Assembly: GCA_029215795.1 (NCBI GenBank) | Contig: JARDYH010000004.1 | Coordinates: 221,953,517 to 222,017,516, forward strand | Origin: Anniella stebbinsi | Lineage: Eukaryota; Chordata; Lepidosauria; Squamata; Anniellidae | DNA length: 64,000 bases | Reading direction: 5' to 3' | Shown here: piece after piece, positions 10,613 through 20,977 of the stretch | Numbering within the stretch: position 1 is the first letter of the stretch | How the letters are laid out: every line of letters starts with the position of its first letter | The notes under the pieces: generated by a model | What the model was told of the DNA's origin: nothing | Databases searched by the model: none | What the model saw: the letters and a program-made list of their open reading frames with translations, nothing else | Position numbers and translations under genes: made by a program

Positions 10613-10648
10613 TAAAATTCCTTACCTCCACGCCCACACAATGCCAAG
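10569..10648 (+). CDS. SLC4A4: SLC4A4 same exon read in NBCe1-C frame
   Basis: When 2585 is spliced directly to 10569, this 80-base exon is read in phase 0 as ERNHQHSLTAIHHADKIPYL then HAHTMP, plus two bases (AG) completed by the next exon. The 5' splice site is AAG|GTAAGA. Mammalian NBCe1-C has a closely similar stretch beginning ERNHQHSL. The first 44 bases therefore encode two different peptides in two frames, both open to their expected ends. The HAHTMP stretch seems the least conserved part. Confidence 0.93.
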
Positions 10649-10671
10649 GTAAGAAACTTTATGGATGTGTG

Positions 10672-10985
10672 ATTTTAACACAAACACATTTTATAATGCT
10701 GGTCTCATAGGATGGGTTGCAACTCCAGTGCAGAAGATGTACCACCTGATTGATTTTAAGGATGTGTGAGAATTTCATTTTTGCTCGCAAAACATGCAAA
10801 CATACCCTGTTCGAGGCCACAAACACACTCACAACATTTGCAAATTGCTGGATATGTGTTTGTTGTTTGCGCAACTTTCCCCTTGCAGAGTGAAAGCCCC
10901 ATTTTAGCCTATGGAGGAAACTTGTGCAAATTAGGATATATGTGAAAATTTGGGGAAAGTTCCGCAAATTTCACATCCGACCGCT
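10672..10985. repeat. Repeat with GGATGTGTGA-type ends
   Basis: The segment begins GGATGTGTGATTTTA and ends near TTTCACATCCGAC, with an internal GGATGTGTGAGAATTT. It includes TTAGCCTATGGAGGAAACTT, which recurs as TTTAGCCTATGGAGTGAA at 34383 and GGTCTATGGAGGAAATGTG at 12850. It appears to be a decayed member of the same family as 12658-12916, with related pieces at about 34195-34400 and 44526-45000. Confidence 0.5.
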
Positions 10986-12305
10986 GTTTAATTAGGGCAG
11001 ATTTCCCGTTCGTGCAGAGTGAGCAACAGTCACAAATCTGAACAGGAATTGGGCATGAAGCATGTAACGAGACAAGGTTCGGAGGATCTTAGTATCTCAA
11101 ACATCACTCTTTCACCTATCCCTAGTTGATTTGTACTCGAGCTACCAGTGGAAGTAAACTTTGATGTTAACGTAATTATACCAGGATCACAACCCGTCTC
11201 CTGTGTGCAGAAATAAAAGCCTGTGTTCAGAACCGTGGAGATGGCAATGGGGAAACCACGTTGATGGGGATCTCGTCACGGTAGTAGTGATGAGCTTGTG
11301 ACTGTTCTGGAATGTCTTGGAGCCTATAGCTACTCACCATCAGCTATATGATTTCTGAAGGATGTAACCATTAAGCATTGCAGTGGGATTTCCTCCAGTA
11401 AAGAAGTCTCGCTGATTTGGATGTCCCGTGTCAGTTTGCCAGAATGTGTGCTCGCCTGAGGGACTGGGAAAACCTCAAACGCGAGAAGTTCTGTGCCGCT
11501 GCTTTCACACGAACAACTTCTTGCTGCATGAGTCCAGGCAGAGGAGAAAAGGTCCAACAATCAATGGTCCAGCTCAGTCTGCTGGTGAACTCAGCTGATG
11601 ACAAACGAAGACACACAATCCACAGCAAACGAGACTTCAAGTCTATGAAAAGCTCACAGTACTTTTCATGGCAAGTTCTTAGTAATCCAAAGTTCCACTA
11701 AAGAGGGAATGTGTGTAGAGTACCCCCAGAGTCTCAGACAGTGATGGATCCAAACAGGGAGGTTTTCCAGGAATGCAGAGCAGATGTTCCTAGCAAAAGG
11801 CTCCTTGCCTTTGCACCAGCTTAAAAAGGGAGGCGTAGGCCTCTTCCAGACCACTTGACCAACAGGGGCTTTGGCCTTTCAGCAATACCCCTCTCCAAAG
11901 AGGGCGGCACTGCTCAGCCCACCAAGATATGGCGCTTCAATCTGGGTGACCCTTCTGCAAACTCCCACCCTTTCTCTATCAATTTCTCACAGACAGCTTC
12001 TTGGCAAGACCGAGCAAGCAGGTGGCTTGCGGGGAGTAGAGGCACCCCTCCATCTCTGCTCTGAGACCAATGACAGAGATTAATTCATACAGATTGTAAC
12101 ATTCCAGAGGCCGACCAGGCCCAAAGCCTTCCAGACTACTTCTAATTAAATCTTAGCTAAAACTACAAAGCCTTAACTATTCCTGACACCATTTTAGCTT
12201 GAGTGTGCTAAATCATGGAGAACTTGACATCGACACGCTTCCTAGATTTCATTCTGGGAGCTGGTGAAACTGACATTTAAACTGTAGACATTCCTTCTTG
12301 GGAAG

Positions 12306-12480
12306 GGGCCATAAGTCAGTGGTACGTCATATCTACCGAATGCAGAAGGCCCTAGGTTCAGTCCCCAGTTAAAAGATCTCAGATAGCTGGGGGGCAAAAA
12401 ACACTGCCAGCTGGAGCAGGCAATATTGGGCGTGATGGATGCAGGGCAGGGCAGGGCAGCCCAATACCCAGACACAACCT
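12306..12480 (+). mobile_element. tRNA-derived SINE
   Basis: The head GGGGCCATAAGTCAGTGGTA resembles an RNA polymerase III A box, and CTAGGTTCAGTCCCC resembles a B box. The tail includes CACTGCCAGCTGGAGCAGGC. The same family is at 43563-44425 (interrupted) and about 55865-56345. It is a retrotransposed copy, not a functional tRNA gene. Confidence 0.75.
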
Positions 12481-12657
12481 ACTATTTGTCGATGATAAAA
12501 AAGGCAAGTACAAAGTGGGCGAAAGATGCAATGTGAACTGTGAGTACATTCGCTAGCAAGATTATTTCTTCATTACTCTTGGTTAATAAATACATTTTTA
12601 TCCTGCCCTGACTCTTGGGGGGCAGTGCTAGATTGGCAGACAGCAACTGGTCCAAAT

Positions 12658-12916
12658 TAGGGATGGGTGAATGATTGCTGTTCGCAATTATCAGGATTCT
12701 CTGAACATCGTCTCACCTTTCATCTTGTTCCCAATTACCGTTTGCGATTGCTGCTAACTCTCCGTGAATGGGAAACGTGTGCAAATGGAGGAGCAATCAA
12801 ACGGAAGTGTTGCACAACTTTCCTCCGTAGACTAAAGCGGGCCTGATTCGGTCTATGGAGGAAATGTGCCCAAAGTTGCAAATTGTGAGCAAAAACAACA
12901 TTCTCATACACCCCTA
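12658..12916. mobile_element. hAT-like element, TAGGGATGGGTGAAT end
   Basis: The ends are TAGGGATGGG on the left and ATACACCCCTA on the right, imperfect inverted repeats. They are flanked by GTCCAAAT (12650-12657) and GTCCAAGG (12917-12924), an 8-bp duplication with two mismatches. This fits an old hAT non-autonomous insertion. It carries no gene. Confidence 0.6.
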
Positions 12917-12928
12917 GTCCAAGGTTAC

Positions 12929-13501
12929 TGTCATGACTAGGCCAGTTCCCCTCAGGCTGGAAGAGGGAGTTTCATATGATCAATCAGAATCAGAGTCTGA
13001 AGCAGAAGAGACGGCGCCAGAAACATACCAGCCTATACGGGGAGTGGGGAGAGGTGACTCTCACAGGCTCTTCACCAGCTGGGAATGAACTTTCGCCAGA
13101 CCTTATCCCTGAAAGTGTAAACAAGTTACAAGCTCTGGGAATTGAGGAGTCTTCCGAAGGGGAGGGCACTGAAAGGCTAGCTGATCCTAGACTACGCTGC
13201 AGACAAAACAAGCGGAGCTAAAGGAAGGGGAGAGAAGGTCGGCCCGGCTAGCTTCTCGCCAAAGGCTTCTTCAGAACCTGTTTCCTTGAAGTTAAAGCGT
13301 ACTGGGAAAGGGCTTTTCCTTTTTCTTGAAAGGACACTTGTCTCGCATAGTTTGCTTAATTTTGCCTAGAGAGAAGTTCCTAGAGGTTAGAGTCCCTACA
13401 GGTGGGAAGAGATGTTTATTGCCTGAATAAAGCTTTGTGGACTACGTGGCAGATCGCTTTATTGTCTCCCAATAAAGCGAGAGGGTTTGGGAAACACGAC
13501 A
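12929..13501 (+). mobile_element. Solo LTR, 573 bp, with 5-bp duplication
   Basis: The element starts TGTCATGACTAGG and ends GAAACACGACA, so it has canonical TG...CA ends. It is flanked by GTTAC on both sides (12924-12928 and 13502-13506). AATAAA signals lie at 13426-13431 and 13471-13476 near the 3' end, as expected for an LTR. No internal retroelement region is present, so it is a solo LTR left by recombination. A 5-bp duplication fits a Gypsy-type or similar LTR element; the family is not identified. An 81-residue frame within it (12976-13221) is acidic and unlikely to be a gene. Confidence 0.85.
13426..13431 (+). terminator. AATAAA of the solo LTR
   Basis: The hexamer lies 70 bases before the LTR end and is followed by GT-rich sequence (GCTTTGTGGACTACGTGG). 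It is probably the LTR's own polyadenylation signal. Sited in the SLC4A4 intron on the sense strand, it could in principle cause premature polyadenylation. Confidence 0.45.
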
Positions 13502-13984
13502 GTTACTTGCTGAACGTCATGAACTCAGCTGGAATTTGAAGTCAGATCTCCTCCACCCCACCCCCACCCCCACCCCACACTATCCACTTTACCATGCTTG
13601 CTCTCTCTTCGGGATGTTCCTAGGAAGATACCCCATGCTATGGCTACTGCAATTATTTAATGCCAGTAATTATTGGTATGTTGTACGGAACACCTCTCCC
13701 CAAATTAGGTACCAGCCTGGACATTCTTCTCTTTAGAATCTGCTCCATATTCCAGTGCACTGTGCAAGTCCCACATGATAACAACAATACTTAATTGTTT
13801 TGGTTGCATTTTCATGTTCAGAGTCATTTACATACTTAATCCTGTTGTAATTGTTGGAAGTCTGTCAAGTTGGTTAATATTATTACTATTGTGCCAATAT
13901 TACAGACAAGCAGAGTGAGAGCAGTTTGCCTAAAGCAAGTTCATTGAAAACACAAAATTCAAATCAGGAACTTCTTGATTTGTA

Positions 13985-14168
13985 GCTTTCTCTAATAGTC
14001 ATATGTTGAGCTTTTTTTTAACTGACCCCCGGATAGTTTAAATGATATGTAGTTTGTTTTTAGGCTTTTATGGTTTACAATTTTGTATATTGGTTTTTAA
14101 ACGTTCAATGTTATTAATTTTTTTAAACTGCCCAGAGAGCTTCAGCTATGGGGCGGTACATAAATGTA

Positions 14169-14204
<36 letters not shown>
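13985..14204 (+). mobile_element. L2 LINE 3' end
   Basis: The segment parallels the L2 tail at 28140-28318: AACTGACCCCCGGATAGTTT, TAGTTTGTTTTTAGGCTTTT, then AACTGCCCAGAGAGCTTCAG and CTATGGGGCGGTACATAAAT, followed by an AAT run. Only the 3' UTR remains. Confidence 0.85.
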
Positions 14205-14206
<2 letters not shown>

Positions 14207-14213
14207 CAACAAC
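14167..14213. repeat. (AAT)n/(AAC)n microsatellite
   Basis: About 12 AAT/ATA units followed by AAC units form the tail of the L2 copy. Confidence 0.95.
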
Positions 14214-14614
14214 CCAGTGCAATCAGACTCAACTGATTCCAGACCATCTTTTTCCTCGGAAGGCCAGAGGACTTATGATACTTTTCTTCATGTCTCATGG
14301 CTTCATTTTTGGGTTAGGTTTTTTCAGGAATGGAGAAACGACCTAAACACTCATCCCATAGCTGGGCCATGGCTTCCCTGTTAAGCAGCCAGTGCTTAAA
14401 CGTCTTCCATATTTCACACGCCTGTTGCTCTCTGAGGCCTCCTCTTTCCGCCAAGGTCAAGCAGTGGCCTCACATCCTCTGCGACATTTAAGAGTCACAG
14501 AGCTTTCTTAGCATAATGATTAATCCTGCCCTGACCTAGATGCTAGAAGTTAATCTGGGGGGTATAAATTCTGTTTTATGAGTTTCGTTTTCTTTCTTCT
14601 CTCCCTCCCTCCAG

Positions 14615-14720
14615 CCCTCCACGAACTCCAATGAAAGTCGTGCCTCAAATTAGGATAGAGCTCGATCCTGAAGACCGTGGTTATTTCTGGAGGAGCAAGG
14701 GAACAGAAACTACATTGTAA
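14615..14720 (+). CDS. SLC4A4: SLC4A4 last coding exon, NBCe1-C ending
   Basis: The exon follows CTCCCTCCAG. Its first base completes a Ser codon with the AG of 10648, and it then reads PPRTPMKVVPQIRIELDPED and RGYFWRSKGTETTL, with TAA at 14718-14720. This is the NBCe1-C-specific tail. The ending ETTL fits a class I PDZ-domain ligand (Thr at -2, Leu at 0), as described for mammalian NBCe1-C. Mammals have EPEDNDYFW where this copy has DPEDRGYFW, as I recall. In A/B-type transcripts the same bases are 3' UTR. Intact frame and motif argue that the C-type isoform is used in this species. Confidence 0.95.
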
Positions 14721-15786
14721 CTTGTTCGTTAGTCTTCAACCGCACTGGCTTTCCCCTTTCTCTTTCCCCTTCTTTATTACTAGCCAAACATTCAACTGCT
14801 CTCTGCCTAGATAAAAGCAAGACATTTCCCGTTTCTCTCCCTTTTAGGCTTTTCCCATCCTCCCTACCTTCCTCGGCCCCGCTTGTATATTTTTCTGCTC
14901 GCTCCATTTTCTCCCCCTTTCAGTCTGACCAAGACATGTTTTTTGGTTTTGCCTTCTCGGTCACTTGCGTACGTACGTCTCTTCCCGAGTCCTTTAGCAG
15001 AGGTGGAAGTATTGAGGATATATTATCACGGTTTTTGTGAAATGTCAGCAGAATTGACTGTTATTATTTTTTTTTAGTTGTGAATCCGTGTTTTTCTTTG
15101 TTTGGAGTTACTGTTTTCTTTTTTAAATCTCTCCCTAACAGAACAAAACTGCCCTCCAGACGAATTCCCCTATAGTTCTGCACTCCTGCAAAATGCTGCT
15201 AATCTTAATACGCTCTTAACGTTGCCTCTGCTTCTGTAGTCTCGAGCAAAGGAAACGAAAACGGTACATCCTGTACAGACAGATCTTTTTTGACGTGACT
15301 TTAGCGAGTGTGTGCAGCATTGACCCTCTCCTATGCAACTTTTATTCTGTAACACTTGGATTCTTAACCTGTCGGTTGCTTTGACAAGCGTTGTTTCCCC
15401 CACCCCAGATTATTTTTTTGTTTTTAATTATGGGGGCCCTAACCCGCGACTTATATATTATTATTTTTGTCAACTTTTTAACCATTTTTTTAAAAAAAAA
15501 TTACTGTAAAGAAAATGAATTTGTTTTTCCTGCAGCAGGAAACATACTAGTTTTTGGGTAGTTCTACCTCTTATTTCTAGATGTCGGACTTTCTCTTTAA
15601 AAATGGAAAAGACATAAAAAAGAAGAAGAAAAAAGGTTTAATAATAATAATTGTAAAGTATGTTATATAATGTGATTTTTACAAAAAGAACAAAACAAAA
15701 AAACCCATCAAAAAATACACAATCTCAAGGGTATATGGCATAGAACTGAAATCACCTATAATAACACCGTTTATTGGAAATGCCTA

Positions 15787-15822
15787 TTCTTTCTTTCTTT
15801 CTTTCTTTCTTCCTTTCTTCCT
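15787..15822. repeat. (TTTC)n microsatellite
   Basis: A TTTC tract with a few TTCC interruptions lies in the probable SLC4A4 3' UTR. Confidence 0.9.
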
Positions 15823-16174
15823 TTGTTCAATGTGTATTTTCTTTTTAACAACCCTGACTACACAATGAAGGAATCAAGACCTGTGTTTAACTGTCACATA
15901 AGTTTTTGGCGGAGTCTGTATAAATTGAACACATATGGCACAATCCGCCAATCATTGCTGCTGTCCCACCTCCATCCATCTCCTAGAGACTTTTGCAGGC
16001 CTCCTGTTCTAAACACCATTGACATGAATAGGGAGTGCACAGCGGTCACCATTTGTGAATTACCTTCAAATAGGAATGACTAATATCAAACAAGCAGATG
16101 CAGGCTGTAGTCATGTATTAATCTTTCTATCCAGTATTGTTAGTGTTATTTCATTTATACAAACTTGCTGGTAC

Positions 16175-16178
<4 letters not shown>

Positions 16179-16208
<30 letters not shown>
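16179..16208. repeat. (GT)n microsatellite
   Basis: Fifteen GT units lie in the probable SLC4A4 3' UTR. Confidence 0.95.
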
Positions 16209-16209
<1 letters not shown>

Positions 16210-17693
16210 ACACTTGCAGATTTAATATAAAATGGACTGAAAATGATGGAAGAGGTGGTGGTGTTTAAGCCTTAATTATCAGTCTACATACCCTAACTGG
16301 TGTAGCAAAACCTTATGTAGAGTCAAAATGGATTTCACGTCCACAAGGCAAGTATGGTATTTAGGCCGGATTCATACCACATTCCTTCTGCTGGGTTCTC
16401 AGTTTTCATTCTGTGTCAGTAACCCAGAAAAAGAATGTACCATGAGTTATGGGATACAAAACCACGATGCCTCTTTTTTCGGCATTATACCATTACAGAC
16501 TGCATGTGGGGATCCCATGATTGGATAGTCCTCCACCAAAAACTTCTTGCAGTGTGCATAGAGACTTAGTATACTGGTAAGAATGGTTTTCAGCCAGCCA
16601 TCTCCTTGATGTGCTGTTTCTCTATGTGCAGGGTGCATTTGCCTTGAGAGAGAATTTAAAACATGACATCCCCCACGGGCAGTCCATAATCCAAGATGCC
16701 CCACACAATTCTGCTGCACAGATAGATTGCCTCCAAATCCAGCTATGTCCAGCTGCACAATAGATTCGACACAGTGGAGTAAAAATAGGATAAGGCCTAT
16801 AAACACCGGCTGTTAAAGCAACAATGGCAAATGGACTCAGTGGCTCTTGGCGAGCTCTTTAGCCACACTACTCTTGCGAGGGAGTGGGAGGACAGTGGAA
16901 CCCCTTCAGACATGAGCAGCAGCATGCACACACGCCCTAAGCGCCTCCTGAGTTTTGTGAGAAGTTTGGGTCGTGCAGGGGCTGCTCCATATCCTTCTGA
17001 ATTCACACAATGGGCCTTTTTGCAGCGGCACTCACAAACCACAGTCATTTACTCCAGCAGTAAAGTACCCTCACTTTTGTATCTGTCCGCGCTGGCAACT
17101 TTGCGGAGATTTCTATCGTCATAGGCATCAAACCGCACGATCAAACCGGCCTCAGACTCTCCAATGAGCTGGCAATGTGGACAGCGCAGAAGAGAAGGCT
17201 GTTTATGGCTGGAGGAAAATTCGGCAGCATGGGAACATAGGTGCGTTCATCCCCCAGTTTTAGTTGGCAGCGCTAAAAAAAAAGGCACAAAAGGAAGCTG
17301 AGCGTTGTGAAACCAGCAGTGACGTCTTTGAGATGCAGTGTGACAAGCAGGCCTTTCACTCCTGAACTCTGTTAAGTGTACTTGAATTCACTGCTGTAAC
17401 AATGGACTGCTCAGCCCAATGGGTTGTTGTACAGAGCCCAACGTTATTTGGGAAAAGGATGAAGACTTCTACTTCATTTATTTACCACTTTGCCCTGGGG
17501 GAGGGACGAGGGACAACAGGGTGAAGTGTCACATTTCATGAGTTTCTGGCATTAGTAGCACTTGGTTGCATGGTTTATTTATTTGTTCTATTTAAAAAGA
17601 AATACTAGCACTTTGGGTGTATTTACACTATAGTTAGACTGGTCTTTTTGTACCAGTTTAGTTGTCACAACGTCTTGGGGCTTGTGGTTTGGA

Positions 17694-18012
17694 TAGGGTG
17701 ACCATATGGAAAGGAGGACAGGGCTCCTATACTTTAACAGTTGAATAGAAAAGGGGATTTCAGCAGGTGTCATTTGTATGCATGTAGCACCTGGTGAATT
17801 CCCTCTTCAACACAACAGTTAAAGCTGCAGGAGCCCTGCCCTCTTTTGCATCTGGTCATACTAGGCAGGGCTCCTGCAGCTTTAACTGTTGTGATGAAGA
17901 GGGAATTCCACCAGGTGCTGCCGGCATAACAATGACACCTGCTGAAATTCCCTTTTCTATTCAACTGTTAAAGATATAGGAGCTCTGTCCTCTTTTCCAT
18001 ATGGTCACCTTA
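17694..18012. mobile_element. Foldback hAT-like element, copy 1
   Basis: The ends are TAGGGTGACCATATGGAAAG and TTTCCATATGGTCACCTTA. The element is a palindrome, and each arm is a second palindrome pairing TTTAACAGTTG with CAACAGTTAAAG. Flanks are GGTTTGGA and TGTTTGGT, matching at six of eight positions. The two halves are close to complementary, so a transcript would fold into a long hairpin. It carries no gene. Confidence 0.85.
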
Positions 18013-18300
18013 TGTTTGGTGAGAGTGCAGAGAATTCTCTGTTAGGGATTCCAATTCCCCTCCCCGCTCGCCCCACATTGTCGGATCCTTTGGGATGATG
18101 GAATGACTATAGAACCAGACAGTGTCGTGTTGAGATATCCCCCAAATAATTGATCTGCAGGAAATGAGCACTTTTTGTGTAGTATTTGGCTCACAGAAAG
18201 GGATTTGTTGAGGTTGTTTAACTCCTTTAACTGCAGTGATCACCAAAGGCAGAGCTCTTCTCCTTTTATGTCCATGGAGGACCGATAGGACCGGACGGAT

Positions 18301-18306
18301 AATAAA
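18301..18306 (+). terminator. Possible proximal poly(A) signal
   Basis: AATAAA is followed by TTTTTTGCC and a G-rich stretch. It could give a shorter SLC4A4 transcript. The evidence is the hexamer alone. Confidence 0.25.
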
Positions 18307-18539
18307 GTTTTTTGCCAGAATGGGCTGTGAAAGCGTAGCAATGGCTGTTGAAACATAATCTTGTGTATGATGCCGTGTAGTCTGCAGGCCACCTCCCTGT
18401 AAAAATTGCGAATCCTACCCATCCTCCCTAAGGAAATAACTGATAAGAACCTGAAAGGTACAGAGATATCACAATTTACTAGACCAGCTACAGGGTCTAC
18501 TCTAAGTAGGACTACCATTGGATACAGCCCCTAAGAACA

Positions 18540-18612
18540 TTTTTCAGGGAGTAAGCCCCAATGAACATAATGGGCCTTTCTTCCAAGTATAGGATTGCGC
18601 TGGGGATCAGGT
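18540..18612. repeat. Short repeat, AGTAAGCCCCAATGAA family
   Basis: AGTAAGCCCCAATGAACATA followed by ATGGGCCTTTCTTCC and AAGTATAGGATTGCGC resembles the segments at 26145-26225 and 43440-43560. It is a short interspersed repeat that I cannot classify. Confidence 0.55.
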
Positions 18613-18827
18613 CAAAGGGTAAAGTTCTAAATAGGCTTGAAGCCCATACAGTTCAGGGTGCAATTCAGAGCCATTACTCTCATTTTGCCCCTTTTAATAG
18701 GATGTGGACTCAACACCCCCAGAGCTGCAGAGCACTTTTTCAGTCTTTGACATCATGTTTCATCTCCTTCCTATATATTTATAATAACTTTTTATTTCCC
18801 CCAACCCCATTGGGGTATGTATGTGCT

Positions 18828-18831
<4 letters not shown>

Positions 18832-18871
<40 letters not shown>
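18832..18871. repeat. (TG)n microsatellite
   Basis: About 20 TG units; open frames running through it on both strands are artefacts of the repeat. Confidence 0.95.
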
Positions 18872-18872
<1 letters not shown>

Positions 18873-19571
18873 AATGGGTCGCCCCCTTTCTGTGAACTCC
18901 ACTGAAGGGCTAATCGGCAGTCAAGGACTCTGTTGTGCAGTATTACTAAATTCCGTCGTGGCCTTGCTCCTTCCTGGGCTGGTGCCATTGGGCACATGCT
19001 GTACCAGGCTCTCATCCCAGGAACCAAACGCATGTGCTCACACAAAACACAGATGGCCAGGTTTTGGGCAGTACCAGCCTCAAAAGGGGATACAGTCCCA
19101 CGGTGTTCTTGATGGCACTTCTGTGATGAAACAGCATGTTTGGGCAACTCTAATGGTGAACACTTTTCATAACAAAGGCTTTTCATCATAGTGATAGCAG
19201 GGCTGGAGCTAGAGCACTCTACGTCCATAGAGAATCCTGGCCAATGGTACCTTTCAGTTTAAAACCCGACATTCACGCTACGAGTGGGTGACTCTAGTCT
19301 TTTTTTTTTCGTCTCTGTAGCAGCTACTGGGAACAGGAGAGAAAGATAAGGATGGGGGGGGGAGAGAGAGAGAGAGAGGTGATTTAATGACCTAGTCAGG
19401 GCGGCTTGATGAGGCCTTAGGAAGGCTTGCTGCTTAGACCCGCTTCATAGCCAAATTTTGTAAAGAGATATCTGCTCAGGGCTAACATGCAGTGAAATTT
19501 TAAAGAGCCAGTGATAACTTTGTCCCACCCTACAATGTGAACTTACTGACTCCCTGACTGTCTGTCCCTCT

Positions 19572-19869
19572 TAGGGTGACCCTATGGAAAGGAGGACAGG
19601 GCTCCTGTATCTTTAACAGTTGTATAGAAAAGGGAATTTTAGCAGGTGTCACTTGTAGGCATGCAGCACCTGGTAAAATTCCCTCTTCATCACAACAGGT
19701 AAAGCTGCAGGAGCCCTGCCTAGTATGACCAGATACAAAAGAGGGCAGGGCTCCTGCAGCTTTAACTGTTGTGATAAAGAGGGAATTTCACCAGGTGCTG
19801 CATGCCTACAAATGACACATGCTGAAATTCCCTTTTCTATGATGTCCTCCTTTCCATATGGTCACCCTA
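19572..19869. mobile_element. Foldback hAT-like element, copy 2
   Basis: The ends are TAGGGTGACCCTATGGAAAG and TTTCCATATGGTCACCCTA. It has the same double-palindrome plan as copy 1. It lies about 470 bases before the candidate poly(A) signal, so it may be transcribed as part of the SLC4A4 3' UTR. The flanks share only a weak match. Confidence 0.85.
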
Positions 19870-20335
19870 CTCTTTATATGTCTTATTTCTTTGGTCCTCA
19901 CTGATACAATATGCATATGCATTATTTCTTGGAATCAAGATGCACTTTCAGATACATTTTATTGTTGTTGTTATTTTGTTATTATTGTTATTATTATTTG
20001 TTCGTTTTAAAATTATTAAAAGTCTGTATTTCATTTGGAGGAATGGCATATTAAAAAGAAAAAAAACACAGCCACTTTATTTTTAATGAAGAAGATCAAC
20101 ACAGTGGAACAAACAGACATTTTTTCACAAAAAGAAAGAAAACATTTCAAATTGTCGAATGATTCCCCCCCCCCCCCCAGTAATATGAAAAGTACAACCA
20201 TGAAATTCCTTATTATAACGTTATAGGATTTTACAGTTTTATGAGGTTTTCATATCGTGACTTTTATGGAATCAAGAAATGAAGAAGATGAGATATTTTA
20301 GCATTTATATTTTTCAAAATTAAATGTATACTGAA

Positions 20336-20341
20336 AATAAA
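20336..20341 (+). terminator. SLC4A4: Candidate SLC4A4 poly(A) signal
   Basis: AATAAA is followed 20-45 bases later by TCTGTTTTTTCATGTGTCTG, a T/GT-rich downstream element. Preceding sequence is A/T-rich and looks like UTR. It is the best-formed signal after the last coding exon. Confidence 0.5.
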
Positions 20342-20396
20342 GTGACTTTATGCATTTATCTGTTTTTTCATGTGTCTGCATGACTTCTGATATGAG

Positions 20397-20455
20397 GACC
20401 CTGTTCAGAAGACAACTTAAACCACCATGGTTTAAAGTGTCTTCCGAACAGGGCC
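20397..20455. repeat. Minimal TTCAGAAGACACC palindrome
   Basis: GGACCCTGTTCAGAAGACAA pairs with TGTCTTCCGAACAGGGCC around the centre ACCATGGT. It is the one-unit form of the double palindrome at 6454-6690. Confidence 0.8.
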
Positions 20456-20977
20456 AGTATTTGATATTCCCACCCCCTGGATGTAACGTGTTGTGAAAAA
20501 CGTGTTATGCATTAGCAATCCAGAGCTGAGTGGCATTGAGCCCCGAGGACCGATTGTGAGGTTCAGCCATCTCTTGCAAGAACCCCCCCCCCCCCCAGGT
20601 TTCCTTTCAAATTGGAGAAGCGTGTCTGCGGTGTTTGCTGCAATGCCTGGCTTTTTTATTGCACCCTTAGCAGCGGAGAAGGTCAAGGAATCCATTGCAG
20701 AACCCAAGAAGCCATGCAGTGCTGGAGAAGTTGGTAGTGGTGGTGTGAGTCTCCAGAAGGCATGGTATTGAAAGGGGGTTGGAAGGAGACTCTCTCTAAT
20801 GGGCTCTACAGCTGTAAGAATGTCTAGATGCTACGCTTGCCTAGAGGCTTCTCAGCACGTGGACTTCCATCCCCAGCTGAGAACTGGGGCCATTCTGTGC
20901 ATGATCTGCATTCTAAGAAGCTTGTATGCACCAAAACTTAATGGAAATATCAGTCCATGTGGCCTTCATTACATCAA

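Larger units (their letters stand above)
10649..14614 (+). other. SLC4A4: SLC4A4 intron, 3966 bp
   Basis: The intron starts GTAAGA and ends CTCCCTCCCTCCAG. It holds hAT-like repeats (10672-10985, 12658-12916), a tRNA SINE (12306-12480), the solo LTR (12929-13501) and an L2 tail (13985-14204). The stretch 11040-12240 looks transposon-like in composition but I cannot assign it to a family. Confidence 0.9.
14721..20360 (+). other. SLC4A4: Probable SLC4A4 3' UTR
   Basis: No further splice-joined coding sequence is seen after the TAA. The region is AT-rich with T and A runs (15410-15720, 19960-20340), a TTTC tract (15787-15822), a GT run (16179-16208), a TG run (18832-18871) and two foldback transposons (17694-18012, 19572-19869). 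The best poly(A) signal is AATAAA at 20336-20341, followed by T/GT-rich sequence. An earlier AATAAA is at 18301. A UTR of about 5.6 kb is inference; mammalian SLC4A4 also has a long 3' UTR. Confidence 0.45.

Noticed and set aside
12306..12380. tRNA gene
   Set aside because: A- and B-box-like motifs are present, but there is no cloverleaf, and the same sequence recurs at 43563 and 55865 as a SINE head.
18827..19228. Frames with Cys-Val or Thr-His repeats
   Set aside because: They are translations of the TG microsatellite at 18832-18871.
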